A stretch of DNA of 64,000 nucleotides. It comes from Veillonella rodentium. GTDB taxonomy: Bacteria > Bacillota > Negativicutes > Veillonellales > Veillonellaceae. The notes under the pieces were generated by a model that did no database searches, was not told the DNA's origin, and worked only from the letters and a program-made list of their open reading frames with translations. Location of the stretch: assembly GCF_900187285.1 (NCBI RefSeq), contig NZ_LT906470.1, forward strand, positions 355,501-419,500. Reading direction: 5' to 3'. The translations under genes were made by a program, and so were the position numbers. Of this stretch, positions 51,688-60,119 are shown one piece after another (the stretch's first letter is position 1; each line of letters opens with the position of its first letter).

Positions 51688-52176
51688 GAACACCTGTTCT
51701 TTAGTGAAAGAGGCACTTGCCTGTTTATGGAACCGGTACTTACCTAACTCGTTCCGTTTAGCACTTGCTTATATAACAGTTTTATATACAATGGTCTATC
51801 CGTATACTTAACGAATAATCATTGTTGACTATATTGTAACATACTAAATGAGAAATGCAAGTGTTTTTACAAAATTTATTTCGAAAAAAATCTAAATGAT
51901 AAAAGTTATCAATGCAGTGTTTGTGCGGGAAAATAAAGGTTGATAAGTGAGGGAGTTACATGAAATGGAGAAAATGATATTGAGAATGATAACCAAATGA
52001 AAAATCATTATTATTTAGATATGACTCCGGAGTTTCTTATAACTGGTATTCAAATTCATAATTTATGCTCTGGTTTAGAGCTCGATAATTGTGTTATATA
52101 TACTTTCACCTATATAAGCATTTGGATTTTAGGTATAATAAGTATATAAATACTATATACCGTATAAGGAGGCATC

Positions 52177-52380
52177 ATGGCGTTTGTGAGATATTATGTG
52201 GGCGATGTGGTACAGATGAAAAAGTCGCATCCCTGCGGTAGCGATCAATGGGAAATCAGGCGAATTGGCACGGATTTTCTCATTGTATGCAACGGTTGCG
52301 GACATCAACTGCTGATGCCGCGTCCGAAGTTTGAAAAAGCGGTTAAGAAAATCGTATCGCGTTTACCGGAAATTGAATAG
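52177..52380 (+). CDS. DUF951 family protein
   Basis: 67-residue protein of the DUF951 family, recognised from VGDVVQMKKSHPCGSDQWEIRRIGTDFLIVCNGCGHQLLMPRPKFEKAVKK. The paired HPCG and CNGCG cysteines suggest a small metal-binding (zinc-ribbon-like) beta barrel; the function is unknown. Strong AAGGAGG ribosome site. It precedes selD by 11 nt, so it is probably co-transcribed with the selenium genes. In many Firmicutes it adjoins unrelated genes such as ychF, so the link to selenium may be incidental. Confidence 0.88.
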   Translation: MAFVRYYVGDVVQMKKSHPCGSDQWEIRRIGTDFLIVCNGCGHQLLMPRPKFEKAVKKIVSRLPEIE

Positions 52381-52391
52381 GAGGTGGTCCT

Positions 52392-53423
52392 ATGGTTCGA
52401 CTCACTGATTATGTAACAAGCGGAGGCTGTGCATGTAAGATCGGTCCTCACATTTTAAATCGCGTTCTTAAAGCTGTAATGCCCGTAACAAATGAGCATG
52501 TATTGGCGGATATGACCGGCGCGGATGATGCGGGGGTTTATAAACTATCCGAATCATTGGCATTGGTGCAGACCTTGGATTTCTTTACGCCCGTTGTCAA
52601 TGATCCGACTTTATTCGGGAAAATTGCGGCCGCTAATGCCTTAAGTGATGTGTATGCTATGGGCGGCACGCCGTTGACAGCGATGAATATCGTGGGTTTT
52701 CCCGTGCCTTTGGTGGAACAGGGTGTGCTGACGGATGTCCTTAATGGTGCGGCGGCGATTGTAGCCGAGTCCGGAGCGGCTATTGTGGGCGGTCACAGCA
52801 TAGAGAACAAGGAGCCTATATTCGGCATGTCCGTGACAGGTCAAGTGAATCCAAATAACATCTGGAAAAATAAAGGTGCACGAGCGGGCGATGTACTGGT
52901 TTTAACGAAACGGATCGGAACGGGCATCATGAATAACGCTTTGAAAGGGGATCTTTTCCCGACGGGAACGGCACAGGCTGTAACGAGTATGAGTACGTTG
53001 AATCGCATGGCGGCGGAGGTGGCGCACGCGTTTACGGTTCATGCGTGTACTGATGTGACGGGCTTCAGTCTCATGGGGCATTCCGTTGAAATGGCGAGTG
53101 CTTCTGATGTGACGATTCATATCAAGGCACTTGATATTCCTCTTTTTGACGATGTTGTGGAGGCTGCTCAGATGGGACTTGTACCGGCTGCGTCATACGG
53201 CAACCGCAAGGCTATAACCGATGTGCAGGTCAATGCGGAACTTGATCCGGTGTGGATGGATATCCTGTTTGATCCTCAAACATCGGGCGGTTTGCTATTC
53301 GCTGTTCCTGAACGCGAGGGAACAGCCTTAGTTGAGGCACTACATGAGGCGGATGTAGATTGTGCCTGTATTGTAGGAACCGTTGAAAGCTTCAGTGGAC
53401 TTTCGGTACGCGTAACGGCATAA
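52392..53423 (+). CDS. selD: Selenide, water dikinase (selenophosphate synthetase)
   Basis: Makes selenophosphate from selenide and ATP, the selenium donor for selenocysteine, selenouridine and labile Mo-Se cofactors. 343 residues. The active-site region SGGCACKIG has Cys13 and Lys16 (equivalent to Cys17 and Lys20 in E. coli), so this is the Cys form, with no in-frame UGA. DMTGADDAGVYKLSESLALVQTLDFFTPVVNDP, AIVGGHSIENKEPIFGMSVTG and TDVTGFSLMGH supply ATP and metal sites. GGAGG precedes the ATG. Downstream yedF is 121 nt away. No selA, selB, selC or ybbB is seen in the window. Confidence 0.96.
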   Translation: MVRLTDYVTSGGCACKIGPHILNRVLKAVMPVTNEHVLADMTGADDAGVYKLSESLALVQTLDFFTPVVNDPTLFGKIAAANALSDVYAMGGTPLTAMNIVGFPVPLVEQGVLTDVLNGAAAIVAESGAAIVGGHSIENKEPIFGMSVTGQVNPNNIWKNKGARAGDVLVLTKRIGTGIMNNALKGDLFPTGTAQAVTSMSTLNRMAAEVAHAFTVHACTDVTGFSLMGHSVEMASASDVTIHIKALDIPLFDDVVEAAQMGLVPAASYGNRKAITDVQVNAELDPVWMDILFDPQTSGGLLFAVPEREGTALVEALHEADVDCACIVGTVESFSGLSVRVTA

Positions 53424-53544
53424 TCGAATAAATAGGTAATATACGATAATTATTTAACTATTTATATGTTATATCTATAATTTAGTATCATCTGTAGATA
53501 GATATTTTTACAAAATATATTGAGATATAGATAAGAGGTGTATG

Positions 53545-54150
53545 ATGAGCAAGAAAAATGAATTGACCGTAGATGTGCGTGGCAGTTTGTGCCCGAAACC
53601 TGTTATTGAAACCAAAAAAGTGAGCGATGCTAATCCTGATGCGGTTATTACGACCGTTGTAGACAATGAGGTGAGTCGCGATAATGTAGAAAAGTTCGGT
53701 AAATCCCGCGGTTATGGCGTGGCCATTCGTCAAGATGGTAAGGAGTTTTATCTCACCATGACACCCGGCGAAAATGGCACCGGCGGTGGACAAACTGTCT
53801 GTGCACCTATGAATTATGGGAATCGCGTTATCCTTATGACAAAGGATTATCTCGGTGAAGGCAGCGAGGAATTGGGTCGCAATTTGATGAAAACATTCTG
53901 GGTGTGCATGGTTGAGGCCGATGTAAAACCATCCAAAATCTGCTTTATCAATAGCGGTGTTAAGATGGTGACAAATGATTCCGTTCATTTAGAGAACATT
54001 AAAAAGCTAGCTGACGTCGGTGTTGAAATTGCGGCATGCGGTATCTGCCTCGATTATTTCGGCATTAAAGACCAGCTGGGCGTGGGCAGCATTACTAATA
54101 TGTATGCTATTACTGACTCCATCCTGGGGGATAATATTGTAAAGCTATAA
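53545..54150 (+). CDS. yedF: Selenium metabolism protein YedF
   Basis: About 201 residues with two domains: an N-terminal TusA/SirA-like domain (residues 5-75) with the CPxP motif in DVRGSLCPKPVIETKK, and a C-terminal DsrE-like domain (NRVILMTKDYLGEGSEELGRNLMKTF onward) with CGICLDYFGI near 170. YedF proteins co-occur with selD and are proposed to traffic selenium or sulfur. ATG codons lie at 53542 and 53545 after GAGG; the second is better spaced. The neighbour selD and the following DUF3343 gene support a selenium role. Confidence 0.93.
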   Translation: MSKKNELTVDVRGSLCPKPVIETKKVSDANPDAVITTVVDNEVSRDNVEKFGKSRGYGVAIRQDGKEFYLTMTPGENGTGGGQTVCAPMNYGNRVILMTKDYLGEGSEELGRNLMKTFWVCMVEADVKPSKICFINSGVKMVTNDSVHLENIKKLADVGVEIAACGICLDYFGIKDQLGVGSITNMYAITDSILGDNIVKL

Positions 54151-54320
54151 TAAAAGCTAAAATAAATGGCATTAGGGGGCAATGGAACTATAGCGTAATG
54201 TTAATATAGGTCGGCTGTGTACTTTATAATGTAAAACTGCAATCTGATCTTTTGGCTGGCTTTGTCATCATGAGTCATTTAAGATTCTTGTAAAAGGATT
54301 CCCGGCAAGGGGGTGAGGTA

Positions 54321-54578
54321 TTGGAAAATAAAAAATTACTCGTCGTATTTACGTCATATTACTTTGGGGATAAGGCGGATAAGGTTCTATTCGAACTTAA
54401 TGTGCCTCATCAACTGATGGCGACGCCGCCGGAGTTGCATGACATGTGCGGTCTATCCATTGAAATAGAATCGGATATCGCGGATCATGTAAAAACTATA
54501 TTAAAAGAGCACCGCATCAGTACATCCGGATTATTCTGGTATGAAAAAGGTGAACTGGCGGTGCCGTATAAGGTGTAG
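54321..54578 (+). CDS. DUF3343 putative Se/S carrier-like protein
   Basis: 85-residue protein of the DUF3343 family, found beside yedF in many Firmicutes and proposed as a selenium or sulfur carrier. Motifs: LVVFTSYYFGDKADKVLFE at the N-terminus and MATPPELHDMCGLSIEIE with a single conserved Cys at about residue 40. The start is TTG at 54321, supported by GGGGGTGAGG immediately upstream. Spaced 170 nt from yedF; nothing recognisable lies in that gap. Confidence 0.85.
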   Translation: MENKKLLVVFTSYYFGDKADKVLFELNVPHQLMATPPELHDMCGLSIEIESDIADHVKTILKEHRISTSGLFWYEKGELAVPYKV

Positions 54579-54598
54579 CAGACTTAGGCTTTTAATGA

Positions 54599-54622
54599 TG
54601 AGTATCGAGTTGAGTATCGAGT
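54599..54622. repeat. Perfect 12-bp tandem duplication at a promoter
   Basis: TGAGTATCGAGT occurs twice head to tail (54599-54610, 54611-54622). The junction creates TTGAGT, the -35 element of the predicted fic promoter. Confidence 0.8.
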
Positions 54623-54638
54623 ATTATTTATTTATGAT
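54610..54638 (+). promoter_or_regulatory. Promoter of the Fic-family gene
   Basis: TTGAGT (54610-54615), 17-bp spacer, TATGAT (54633-54638), 42 nt upstream of the start codon. Confidence 0.6.
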
Positions 54639-54679
54639 ATGATAGACATACGGATTTCTTGCTATATAAGGAGATAAAT

Positions 54680-55363
54680 ATGGTCGGATTTAGATTGCCT
54701 CGTGAATATATTGATGATATGATCGTCCGCATGGCTCATCATAGTACGGCTATCGAGGGTAATACATTGACACAGGGAGAAACAAAAAGTATTCTCTTAG
54801 ATAATATGATTCCTCGAAAAATGGAATTACGCGAGTTCTATGAGGTATCCAATTATCGAGAATATTTAGCATTCTTAATGGAATCTTATCGAGCTCCGAT
54901 AACAATTGAAACTATAAAAGAAACGCAGAGATTATTATTAGCTCATATTCGTGATGATAATGGTCAATTTAAGGTAGTTCAAAATATGGTGATTGGTGCT
55001 GATTTTGAACTGACAAAGCCATACCAGGTGCCGGAAGCATTAAAAAATTGGAGCGATACATTACAGTATCGACTTGATATTGCGGTTACGGATGAAGATA
55101 AAATTAGAGCTATTATGGAACAACATTTACAATTTGAACGAATTCATCCTTTTGCCGATGGTAATGGACGGACCGGTAGAGCACTTATTGTGCATTCTTG
55201 TTTACAGCAGGAATTAGCGCCTATTATTATCAATAAAGATGATAGAGGTGAGTATATGACTTTGTTAAATGATGGCGACTTAAATGGTTTATATGAATTG
55301 GGTTTCATCCTGTTTAATCAGGAAAAGGAGCGAATGATCCTGTTTGGTCATAATTTTAGATAG
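54680..55363 (+). CDS. Fic-domain protein (probable AMP transferase)
   Basis: Fic proteins transfer AMP or other nucleotide parts to hydroxyl groups of target proteins. The 227-residue protein carries the full catalytic motif HPFADGNGRTGR (about 154-165). The N-terminal STAIEGN (about 22-28) matches the autoinhibitory [S/T]xxxE[G/N] helix, so it belongs to the class that carries its own inhibitor (class II). No FicA/antitoxin gene adjoins. The ATG at 54680 follows AAGGAG. Target unknown; housekeeping-type regulatory AMPylator rather than a two-gene toxin is the simplest reading. Confidence 0.9.
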   Translation: MVGFRLPREYIDDMIVRMAHHSTAIEGNTLTQGETKSILLDNMIPRKMELREFYEVSNYREYLAFLMESYRAPITIETIKETQRLLLAHIRDDNGQFKVVQNMVIGADFELTKPYQVPEALKNWSDTLQYRLDIAVTDEDKIRAIMEQHLQFERIHPFADGNGRTGRALIVHSCLQQELAPIIINKDDRGEYMTLLNDGDLNGLYELGFILFNQEKERMILFGHNFR

Positions 55364-55419
55364 TTTATTTTTGAAAGCTTTTAAATATGTATGTGTAAAT
55401 CGGATGAGGTTATACAGCT

Positions 55420-55461
55420 AAAGTCACATGGTTACTTTTTTGTAACTATGTGACTTTTTTG
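55420..55461 (+). terminator. Rho-independent terminator after the fic gene
   Basis: AAGTCACAT-G-GTTAC pairs with GTAAC-T-ATGTGACTT (15 bp including one G-U), loop of six T, and a following T run. Confidence 0.9.
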
Positions 55462-55550
55462 TGCGTTCTTGTTAGAAAGTTTAATAGAGGTTATACTGAC
55501 ATCATCAGCTGACGAAATTAATGATTTTGATAAATATAAAGGAGCTTATT

Positions 55551-55678
55551 ATGAATACTAAAATGAACGCTATTAATTGACAAAAGAATTACATCAAGCA
55601 AAGCCGAATCCTATGATTAATGGTCATCAGGATTGGCTGGACGGGTTAGTGCATGCTGCTAAAAGCTTTCATAAATAG
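55551..55678 (+). pseudogene. Small degenerate reading frame
   Basis: An AAGGAGC ribosome site and ATG at 55551 lead into MNTKMNAIN, then stop. In another frame, from the TTG at 55577, about 33 residues follow (LTKELHQAKPNPMINGHQDW onward, ending AAKSFHK). A single frameshift would join them into a short protein, and this looks like the remains of a longer gene lost from the site before hxlR. The original function is not recognised. Confidence 0.45.
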
Positions 55679-55757
55679 GAGAAATAGTTTGTCGGTCAGA
55701 GCGGCTCGTGATACTATTAAATAAGAAATGGTTATGAACGCACGTGAGGAGGTGGCT

Positions 55758-56084
55758 ATGGAAGAAAAACAGTTTAACTGCCCTGTTGAAGCTTCATTGA
55801 GTGTCGTAGGCGGTAAATATAAGTCTATTATTTTATTTCATTTAATGACGGAAGGTACGTTGCGATTTAATGAAATACAGAAGTTGATTCCTCAGGCCAC
55901 GATAAAAATGCTTTCACAGCAGTTGAAAGACCTGGAAGGTGAAGGGGTTATCCATAAGGAAATTTATCCTGTAGTGCCGCCTAAGACGGAATATAGCATG
56001 ACTGAATTCGGTGAAACATTGCGACCTATTATCATGGCTATGTGTGACTGGGGAAGAACCTATAAACAGGATATGATAAAGTGA
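55758..56084 (+). CDS. HxlR-family transcriptional regulator
   Basis: 108-residue winged-helix regulator. N-terminal FNCPVEASLSVVGGKYKSIILFHLM matches the HxlR opening with its conserved Cys (redox/aldehyde sensing in YodB and HxlR), followed by the recognition region LRFNEIQKLIPQATIKMLSQQLKDLEGEGVIHKEIYPVVPPKTEYSMTEFG in order. The ATG at 55758 follows GAGGAGGTGG. It is 37 nt upstream of a nitroreductase gene, a common pairing in which the regulator controls the oxidoreductase in response to electrophiles. Confidence 0.92.
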   Translation: MEEKQFNCPVEASLSVVGGKYKSIILFHLMTEGTLRFNEIQKLIPQATIKMLSQQLKDLEGEGVIHKEIYPVVPPKTEYSMTEFGETLRPIIMAMCDWGRTYKQDMIK

Positions 56085-56121
56085 TTTCAGATTATTTTAT
56101 GTATTAAATAAGGAGATACAA

Positions 56122-56829
56122 ATGAGTAAATATGAAATAGAAACAGTAAAACTGCAAGCGCCTAAATTTGACCGTAAGGATCTGGAGTATGCCATGACGT
56201 ATCGATATGCGTGCAAGAAGTTTGATCCGTCTAAAAAAATATCTGATGAAGATTGGAATGCCATTTTGCAGGCTGCACGCTTGGCGCCGACATCCCTTGG
56301 TTTTGAACCGTTCCAATTGTTGGTGATTCAAAATCCTGAAATCAGAGAAAAAATGAAGGATTATGGTTGGGGGATTCAGGCAGGTCTAGAAGCCAGTCAT
56401 TTTGTAGTGATCCTGGCACGCAAGAAGGTCGATTTGGAATTTGATTCTCCTTATATTCGTCATATTCAAGAAGAAGTCAAACAGTTACCTGCTGAAATTG
56501 ATGCGGCATATCGTGATTTCTATGCAGGGTTTACTACGGAAGATTACAAAACCTTTGAGTCTGAACGCGCTGCATTCGACTGGACATCTAAACAAGCTTA
56601 TATCGTAATGGCGAACATGTTGACGATGGCCGCGTATGAAGGCCTCGATTCCTGTCCGTTAGAAGGTTTTAACCAGGATAAGATGACTGCATTCTTGGGT
56701 GATGAACTCGGTTTGTTTGATACAAAACATTTCGGTATTGCCGTAATGGCGGCCTTTGGCTATCGTGATGAAGAACCTCATCGTAATAAGACGCGTCGCA
56801 CGATGGATGAAATCGTAAGAGGGATTTGA
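56122..56829 (+). CDS. NAD(P)H-dependent nitroreductase family oxidoreductase
   Basis: FMN-dependent reductase of the nitroreductase superfamily, 235 residues. Seen: YRYACKKFDPSKKISDEDW (Arg/Lys FMN-phosphate contacts), AARLAPTSLGFEPFQLLVI (FMN site) and the C-terminal GIAVMAAFGYRDEEPHRNKTRR. Similar proteins reduce nitroaromatics, quinones or dihydropteridines (NfsB type). AAGGAG precedes the ATG. Downstream of an HxlR gene that probably regulates it. Confidence 0.93.
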   Translation: MSKYEIETVKLQAPKFDRKDLEYAMTYRYACKKFDPSKKISDEDWNAILQAARLAPTSLGFEPFQLLVIQNPEIREKMKDYGWGIQAGLEASHFVVILARKKVDLEFDSPYIRHIQEEVKQLPAEIDAAYRDFYAGFTTEDYKTFESERAAFDWTSKQAYIVMANMLTMAAYEGLDSCPLEGFNQDKMTAFLGDELGLFDTKHFGIAVMAAFGYRDEEPHRNKTRRTMDEIVRGI

Positions 56830-57018
56830 TTGCGTTCCTATACTTAAACTGAAACCTTTCATTTAATTTTTAATTGTAGAATGATATGATATAAAATATA
56901 TTGATATGTTTATAAATTTATATAGATAGCTTAAGTGTTTAATGTTGAATATATGAATAACTAAAACGTTTTAGGCTGGATGCATAAATTATATGTTTAA
57001 ATGAAAGGAGTCATAATC

Positions 57019-57255
57019 ATGTCCTTAGATGAAAAACTTGACCAAGCTAAAGGTGCATTAAAAGAGAATGCAGGTAAATTAACCGGTGACAAGAAAATGC
57101 AAGCGGAAGGTGCTGTAGAAAATACAGCGGCAAAAGTTAAAGATGTTGCTAAAGATGTTACTGAAGATCTTAAAAAAGCAACTGAAGACATTAAGGATGC
57201 CGTAGATGGTGCAATCAGCGGCGTCAAAAATGTTTTAAATAAAAATGACAAATAA
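57019..57255 (+). CDS. CsbD-family stress protein
   Basis: 78-residue, highly charged, Ala/Lys/Asp-rich helical protein. [33 protein letters not shown] is the CsbD-family core; the second half ([29 protein letters not shown]) is an amphipathic helix extension, LEA-like in character. CsbD proteins are induced by general stress; no molecular function is known. The ATG at 57019 follows AAAGGAG; an upstream ATG at 57001 overlaps that site. Monocistronic with a strong terminator. Confidence 0.9.
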   Translation: MSLDEKLDQAKGALKENAGKLTGDKKMQAEGAVENTAAKVKDVAKDVTEDLKKATEDIKDAVDGAISGVKNVLNKNDK

Positions 57256-57284
57256 ATTTATATAAAAAGCTATTACATAGCAAT

Positions 57285-57320
57285 AAAAAACCAGTAAATC
57301 CTGTGATTTACTGGTTTTTG
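57285..57320. terminator. Bidirectional terminator between csbD-like gene and ychF
   Basis: AAAAACCAGTAAATC / GATTTACTGGTTTTT, 15-bp perfect stem with a 4-nt loop, T-rich on both strands between convergent genes. Confidence 0.94.
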
Positions 57321-57335
57321 TTATTATAAATTTGT

Positions 57336-58442
57336 TTATACATTGAAACGGAAATGTGTTACATCTCCGTCCTTCATGACGTAATCTTTGCCTTCCAGGC
57401 GTACAAGTCCTTTTTCCTTAGCGGCGTTCTGACTGCCGCTAGCTTGTAAGTCATCAAAGGATACAATTTCAGCACGGATAAAGCCTTTTTCGATGTCGGA
57501 GTGGATTTTACCGGCCGCCTGTGGAGCTTTTGTACCGTTTACGATGGTCCAGGCACGAGCCTCCATTTCGCCGGCCGTGAAGTAATTGATGAGGCCTAAG
57601 AGCGCATAGCTTGCTTTGATGAGTTTCGTCAAACCGGATTCGGAAAGACCGAGGTCCTCTAAGAATGCAGCGGCTTCTTCATCGGATAATTCGGCGATTT
57701 CGGATTCGATACGGGCGGATACGACTACGATGCCGGAGCCTTCCGCTTTTGCGTATTCCTCCACGCGTTTTACGTACTCGTTAGCGGAGTAATCGGATAC
57801 TTCGTCTTCGGATATATTGGCCACATAGAGGGATGGCTTAGCCGTGAGCAAAGTCAATTCTTTGATCATATCCATTTCGTCTTCGTCGAGACCTTGGGCA
57901 CGAACCGGCTTTGCCTCTCCGAGACCTTCGATGATGCGTTCCAACAATGGTAGTTCGGCACGAGCTTCTTTATCGCCGGATTTAGCGATTTTTTCGATGC
58001 GTTGCTTCCGTTTTTCTACGGATTCGAGGTCGGCCAGGCACAGTTCGGTATTGATGATTTCAATATCGCGAATCGGATCGATAGAACCCGATACATGTGT
58101 GATGTTAGGGTCGTCGAAACAACGGATTACCTGTGCAATCGCATCCACTTGACGAATGTGGCTGAGGAATTTGTTGCCCAGACCTTCGCCCTTAGATGCG
58201 CCCGCTACGAGTCCCGCAATATCTACGAAGCGCATCGCTGCGGGCAGGATACGTTTGGAACCGAACATGTCCGCCAATACTTGTAGACGATCGTCAGGCA
58301 CGTCTACAACGCCCACATTCGGTTCTATGGTGCAGAACGGATAATTCGCCGCTTCCGCACCGGCCTTGGTAATAGCGTTGAATAATGTGCTTTTACCGAC
58401 ATTTGGGAGTCCTACAATGCCTACTTCTAAATTTGTGCTCAT
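57336..58442 (-). CDS. ychF: Ribosome-binding ATPase YchF
   Basis: Obg-related ATPase that binds ribosomes and is linked to stress responses and translation. 368 residues. G1 GLPNVGKST near residues 9-17, [15 protein letters not shown] switch region, [28 protein letters not shown] and VANISEDE (the NMxE-type base-specific motif that gives ATP preference) are present, then the TGS domain at the C-terminus ending [17 protein letters not shown]. The ATG at 58442 follows AAAGGTGG; the frame extends 21 codons upstream without a site. Confidence 0.96.
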   Translation of the reverse strand: MSTNLEVGIVGLPNVGKSTLFNAITKAGAEAANYPFCTIEPNVGVVDVPDDRLQVLADMFGSKRILPAAMRFVDIAGLVAGASKGEGLGNKFLSHIRQVDAIAQVIRCFDDPNITHVSGSIDPIRDIEIINTELCLADLESVEKRKQRIEKIAKSGDKEARAELPLLERIIEGLGEAKPVRAQGLDEDEMDMIKELTLLTAKPSLYVANISEDEVSDYSANEYVKRVEEYAKAEGSGIVVVSARIESEIAELSDEEAAAFLEDLGLSESGLTKLIKASYALLGLINYFTAGEMEARAWTIVNGTKAPQAAGKIHSDIEKGFIRAEIVSFDDLQASGSQNAAKEKGLVRLEGKDYVMKDGDVTHFRFNV

Positions 58443-58604
58443 GGTACCACCTTTGATATACATAATACATAATGCCACATGGAATATGTGGACGATTTCG
58501 TTCATTGTGAAAGTTTATATCAATAATTCGTTACAAACCTTATCAAATAAATATTATACCATACTAATACGATGGAGTTGTTCTATAAATTTAGAATAGA
58601 TTAT

Positions 58605-58633
58605 TTAGAAGTGCTATAAAGAAGTGCTATAAT
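58605..58633 (+). promoter_or_regulatory. Candidate cfa promoter with tandem duplication
   Basis: TTAGAA (58605-58610), 17-bp spacer, extended -10 TGCTATAAT (hexamer 58628-58633). The 13-bp unit AGAAGTGCTATAA is perfectly duplicated at 58607-58619 and 58620-58632, so the -10 lies in the second copy. Confidence 0.55.
58607..58632. repeat. Perfect 13-bp tandem duplication
   Basis: AGAAGTGCTATAA twice head to tail, overlapping the predicted cfa -10. The first copy would give a second, weaker -10 (CTATAAAG). Confidence 0.85.
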
Positions 58634-58834
58634 ATAAATAGAGTTAAATATGTTACCTCAAGAAATTTGATAAGTTCATATTAAATATAGGATTAATATA
58701 GATTTTTAATTGCCGTAACTATATAGATATAATTTATGAGCGTATCTATTGATAGGGTATAGAATCTATCCGACCATATTAATGATATATTTCTGAATCT
58801 ATATAGTGAAAGCTGATAGGAAAGGAAGTTAAAT

Positions 58835-60007
58835 ATGTTTTCCAAGCTATTTGATAGTTTCTTAGTACATTATTTAGAACGTTTCAATGATCATTGTTTC
58901 ACCGTAAAAATTGGAGATAATGAATATACGATCGGTGACGGAGAATCCGAGTTTACCGTCATCGTTAATCGCGATATTCCCAAGAAGGATCTGTTGATAT
59001 CCGCAGAACTCGCCCTCGGTGAAGCGTATATGCGTAAAGATATCGAAATTGAAGGGGATTTGTTTAAAGCCCTTTGTGTAGTCCTCGGTCATGTAGGAAA
59101 GGACTCTATCAATCGGAAAGTACTTAGTTCGCTCTTTAATGCAGGTCTTAAAAAGAAAGATCAAAAACAACAAGTATCCTCCCATTATGATTTAGGCAAT
59201 GAATTCTATAAATTGTGGCTCGATGAAACCATGAGCTATTCCTGTGCGTATTTTAAGCGTGAGAATGATAGTCTCGAAGATGCGCAGTATCAAAAAGTTC
59301 ATCATATTCTCGATAAGTTGTATTTAAAAGAGGGGATGACCTTGCTTGATATCGGTTGCGGTTGGGGATTTCTTCTCATTGAGGCGGCTCGTAAATACGG
59401 TGTTAAGGGCTATGGGTGTACTCTTTCCGAAGAACAATGGAAAAAAGGGCAGGAACGCATTAAAGAATATGGCCTTGAAGGACAGGTTGAAATCGAGCTT
59501 ATAGATTATCGTGATGTAGCAGCTTCGGGACGTACCTTTGACCGCATTGTCAGCATCGGCATGCTTGAACATGTAGGGCGTCCTAATTTCCCTCTGTATA
59601 TGGAGGATGCGTCGGACATGCTTAAAGACGGCGGGCTGTTCCTGCTTCACTATATCAGCGATCCGTCTGAAAAAGAAACAAGTGCCTGGATCCGTAAATA
59701 TATCTTCCCCGGCGGATGTCTGCCGTCCCTTCGGGAAATGGTCAGTCTCGCTTATGACTATGATATGAATGTTATCGATGTTGAAAGTTTACGGTATCAT
59801 TATTATAAGACACTAATGCATTGGTACAACAATTTCCAAGGCGTTCGTGAACAGGTGGAAGCGAAACGGGGCAGCGAATTCGTACGAATGTGGGATCTTT
59901 ACCTCTGCGGCTGTGCGGCAGGCTTCTACATCGGTAATATGGACTTGCATCAAATTTTGATGACAAAAGGTGTTACGAATGAATTACCGTTAACACGCTG
60001 GTATTAA
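58835..60007 (+). CDS. cfa: Cyclopropane-fatty-acyl-phospholipid synthase
   Basis: Transfers a methylene group from S-adenosylmethionine to unsaturated acyl chains of membrane phospholipids, usually in stress or stationary phase. 390 residues. N-terminal lipid-binding domain (1-110), then SSHYDLGNEFYKLWLDETMSYSCAYF (about 115-140), SAM motif LLDIGCGWGFLLIEAARKYG (about 169-188), VSIGMLEHVGRPNFPLYM, and the C-terminal HYYKTLMHWYNNF and FVRMWDLYLCGCAAGFYIG typical of Cfa. AAAGGAAG precedes ATG; long leader of about 195 nt. Confidence 0.95.
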   Translation: MFSKLFDSFLVHYLERFNDHCFTVKIGDNEYTIGDGESEFTVIVNRDIPKKDLLISAELALGEAYMRKDIEIEGDLFKALCVVLGHVGKDSINRKVLSSLFNAGLKKKDQKQQVSSHYDLGNEFYKLWLDETMSYSCAYFKRENDSLEDAQYQKVHHILDKLYLKEGMTLLDIGCGWGFLLIEAARKYGVKGYGCTLSEEQWKKGQERIKEYGLEGQVEIELIDYRDVAASGRTFDRIVSIGMLEHVGRPNFPLYMEDASDMLKDGGLFLLHYISDPSEKETSAWIRKYIFPGGCLPSLREMVSLAYDYDMNVIDVESLRYHYYKTLMHWYNNFQGVREQVEAKRGSEFVRMWDLYLCGCAAGFYIGNMDLHQILMTKGVTNELPLTRWY

Positions 60008-60035
60008 TTAAATGTAAAATAAGGTTAATAGAACG

Positions 60036-60068
60036 AAAAAGAGACCATCTGGTATGGTCTCTCTTTTA
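60036..60068 (+). terminator. Rho-independent terminator after cfa
   Basis: AGAGACCAT / ATGGTCTCT, 9-bp stem with a 5-nt loop and CTTTT following. Confidence 0.8.
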
Positions 60069-60075
60069 ATGTGTA

Positions 60076-60113
60076 TGAAAAAGGCCCTCATCTATTAAGT
60101 CGATGAGGGCCTT
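60076..60113 (-). terminator. Rho-independent terminator after ddh
   Basis: AAGGCCCTCATC / GATGAGGGCCTT, 12-bp perfect stem with a 9-nt loop; on the minus strand it runs into TTTTTC, just past the ddh stop. Confidence 0.92.
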
Positions 60114-60119
60114 GCTCTA

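Larger units (their letters stand above)
51509..52176. other. Long divergent spacer between rubrerythrin and DUF951/selD
   Basis: No gene found in 668 bp. It holds the minus-strand promoter candidates and two operator-like inverted repeats of rubrerythrin (listed separately), a second minus-strand promoter candidate TTGCAT-16-TACAAT (complement 51833-51860), and, on the plus strand, TATAAT at about 52134-52139 in front of DUF951. Confidence 0.5.
58443..58834. other. Divergent spacer between ychF and cfa
   Basis: AT-rich, no coding sequence seen. It contains the cfa promoter with a 13-bp tandem duplication (listed separately); a leader of about 195 nt follows to the cfa start, in which no riboswitch was recognised. 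Confidence 0.45.

Noticed and set aside
52392-53423. Selenocysteine-containing SelD.
   Set aside because: The active-site position is an ordinary Cys codon and the frame has no in-frame TGA.
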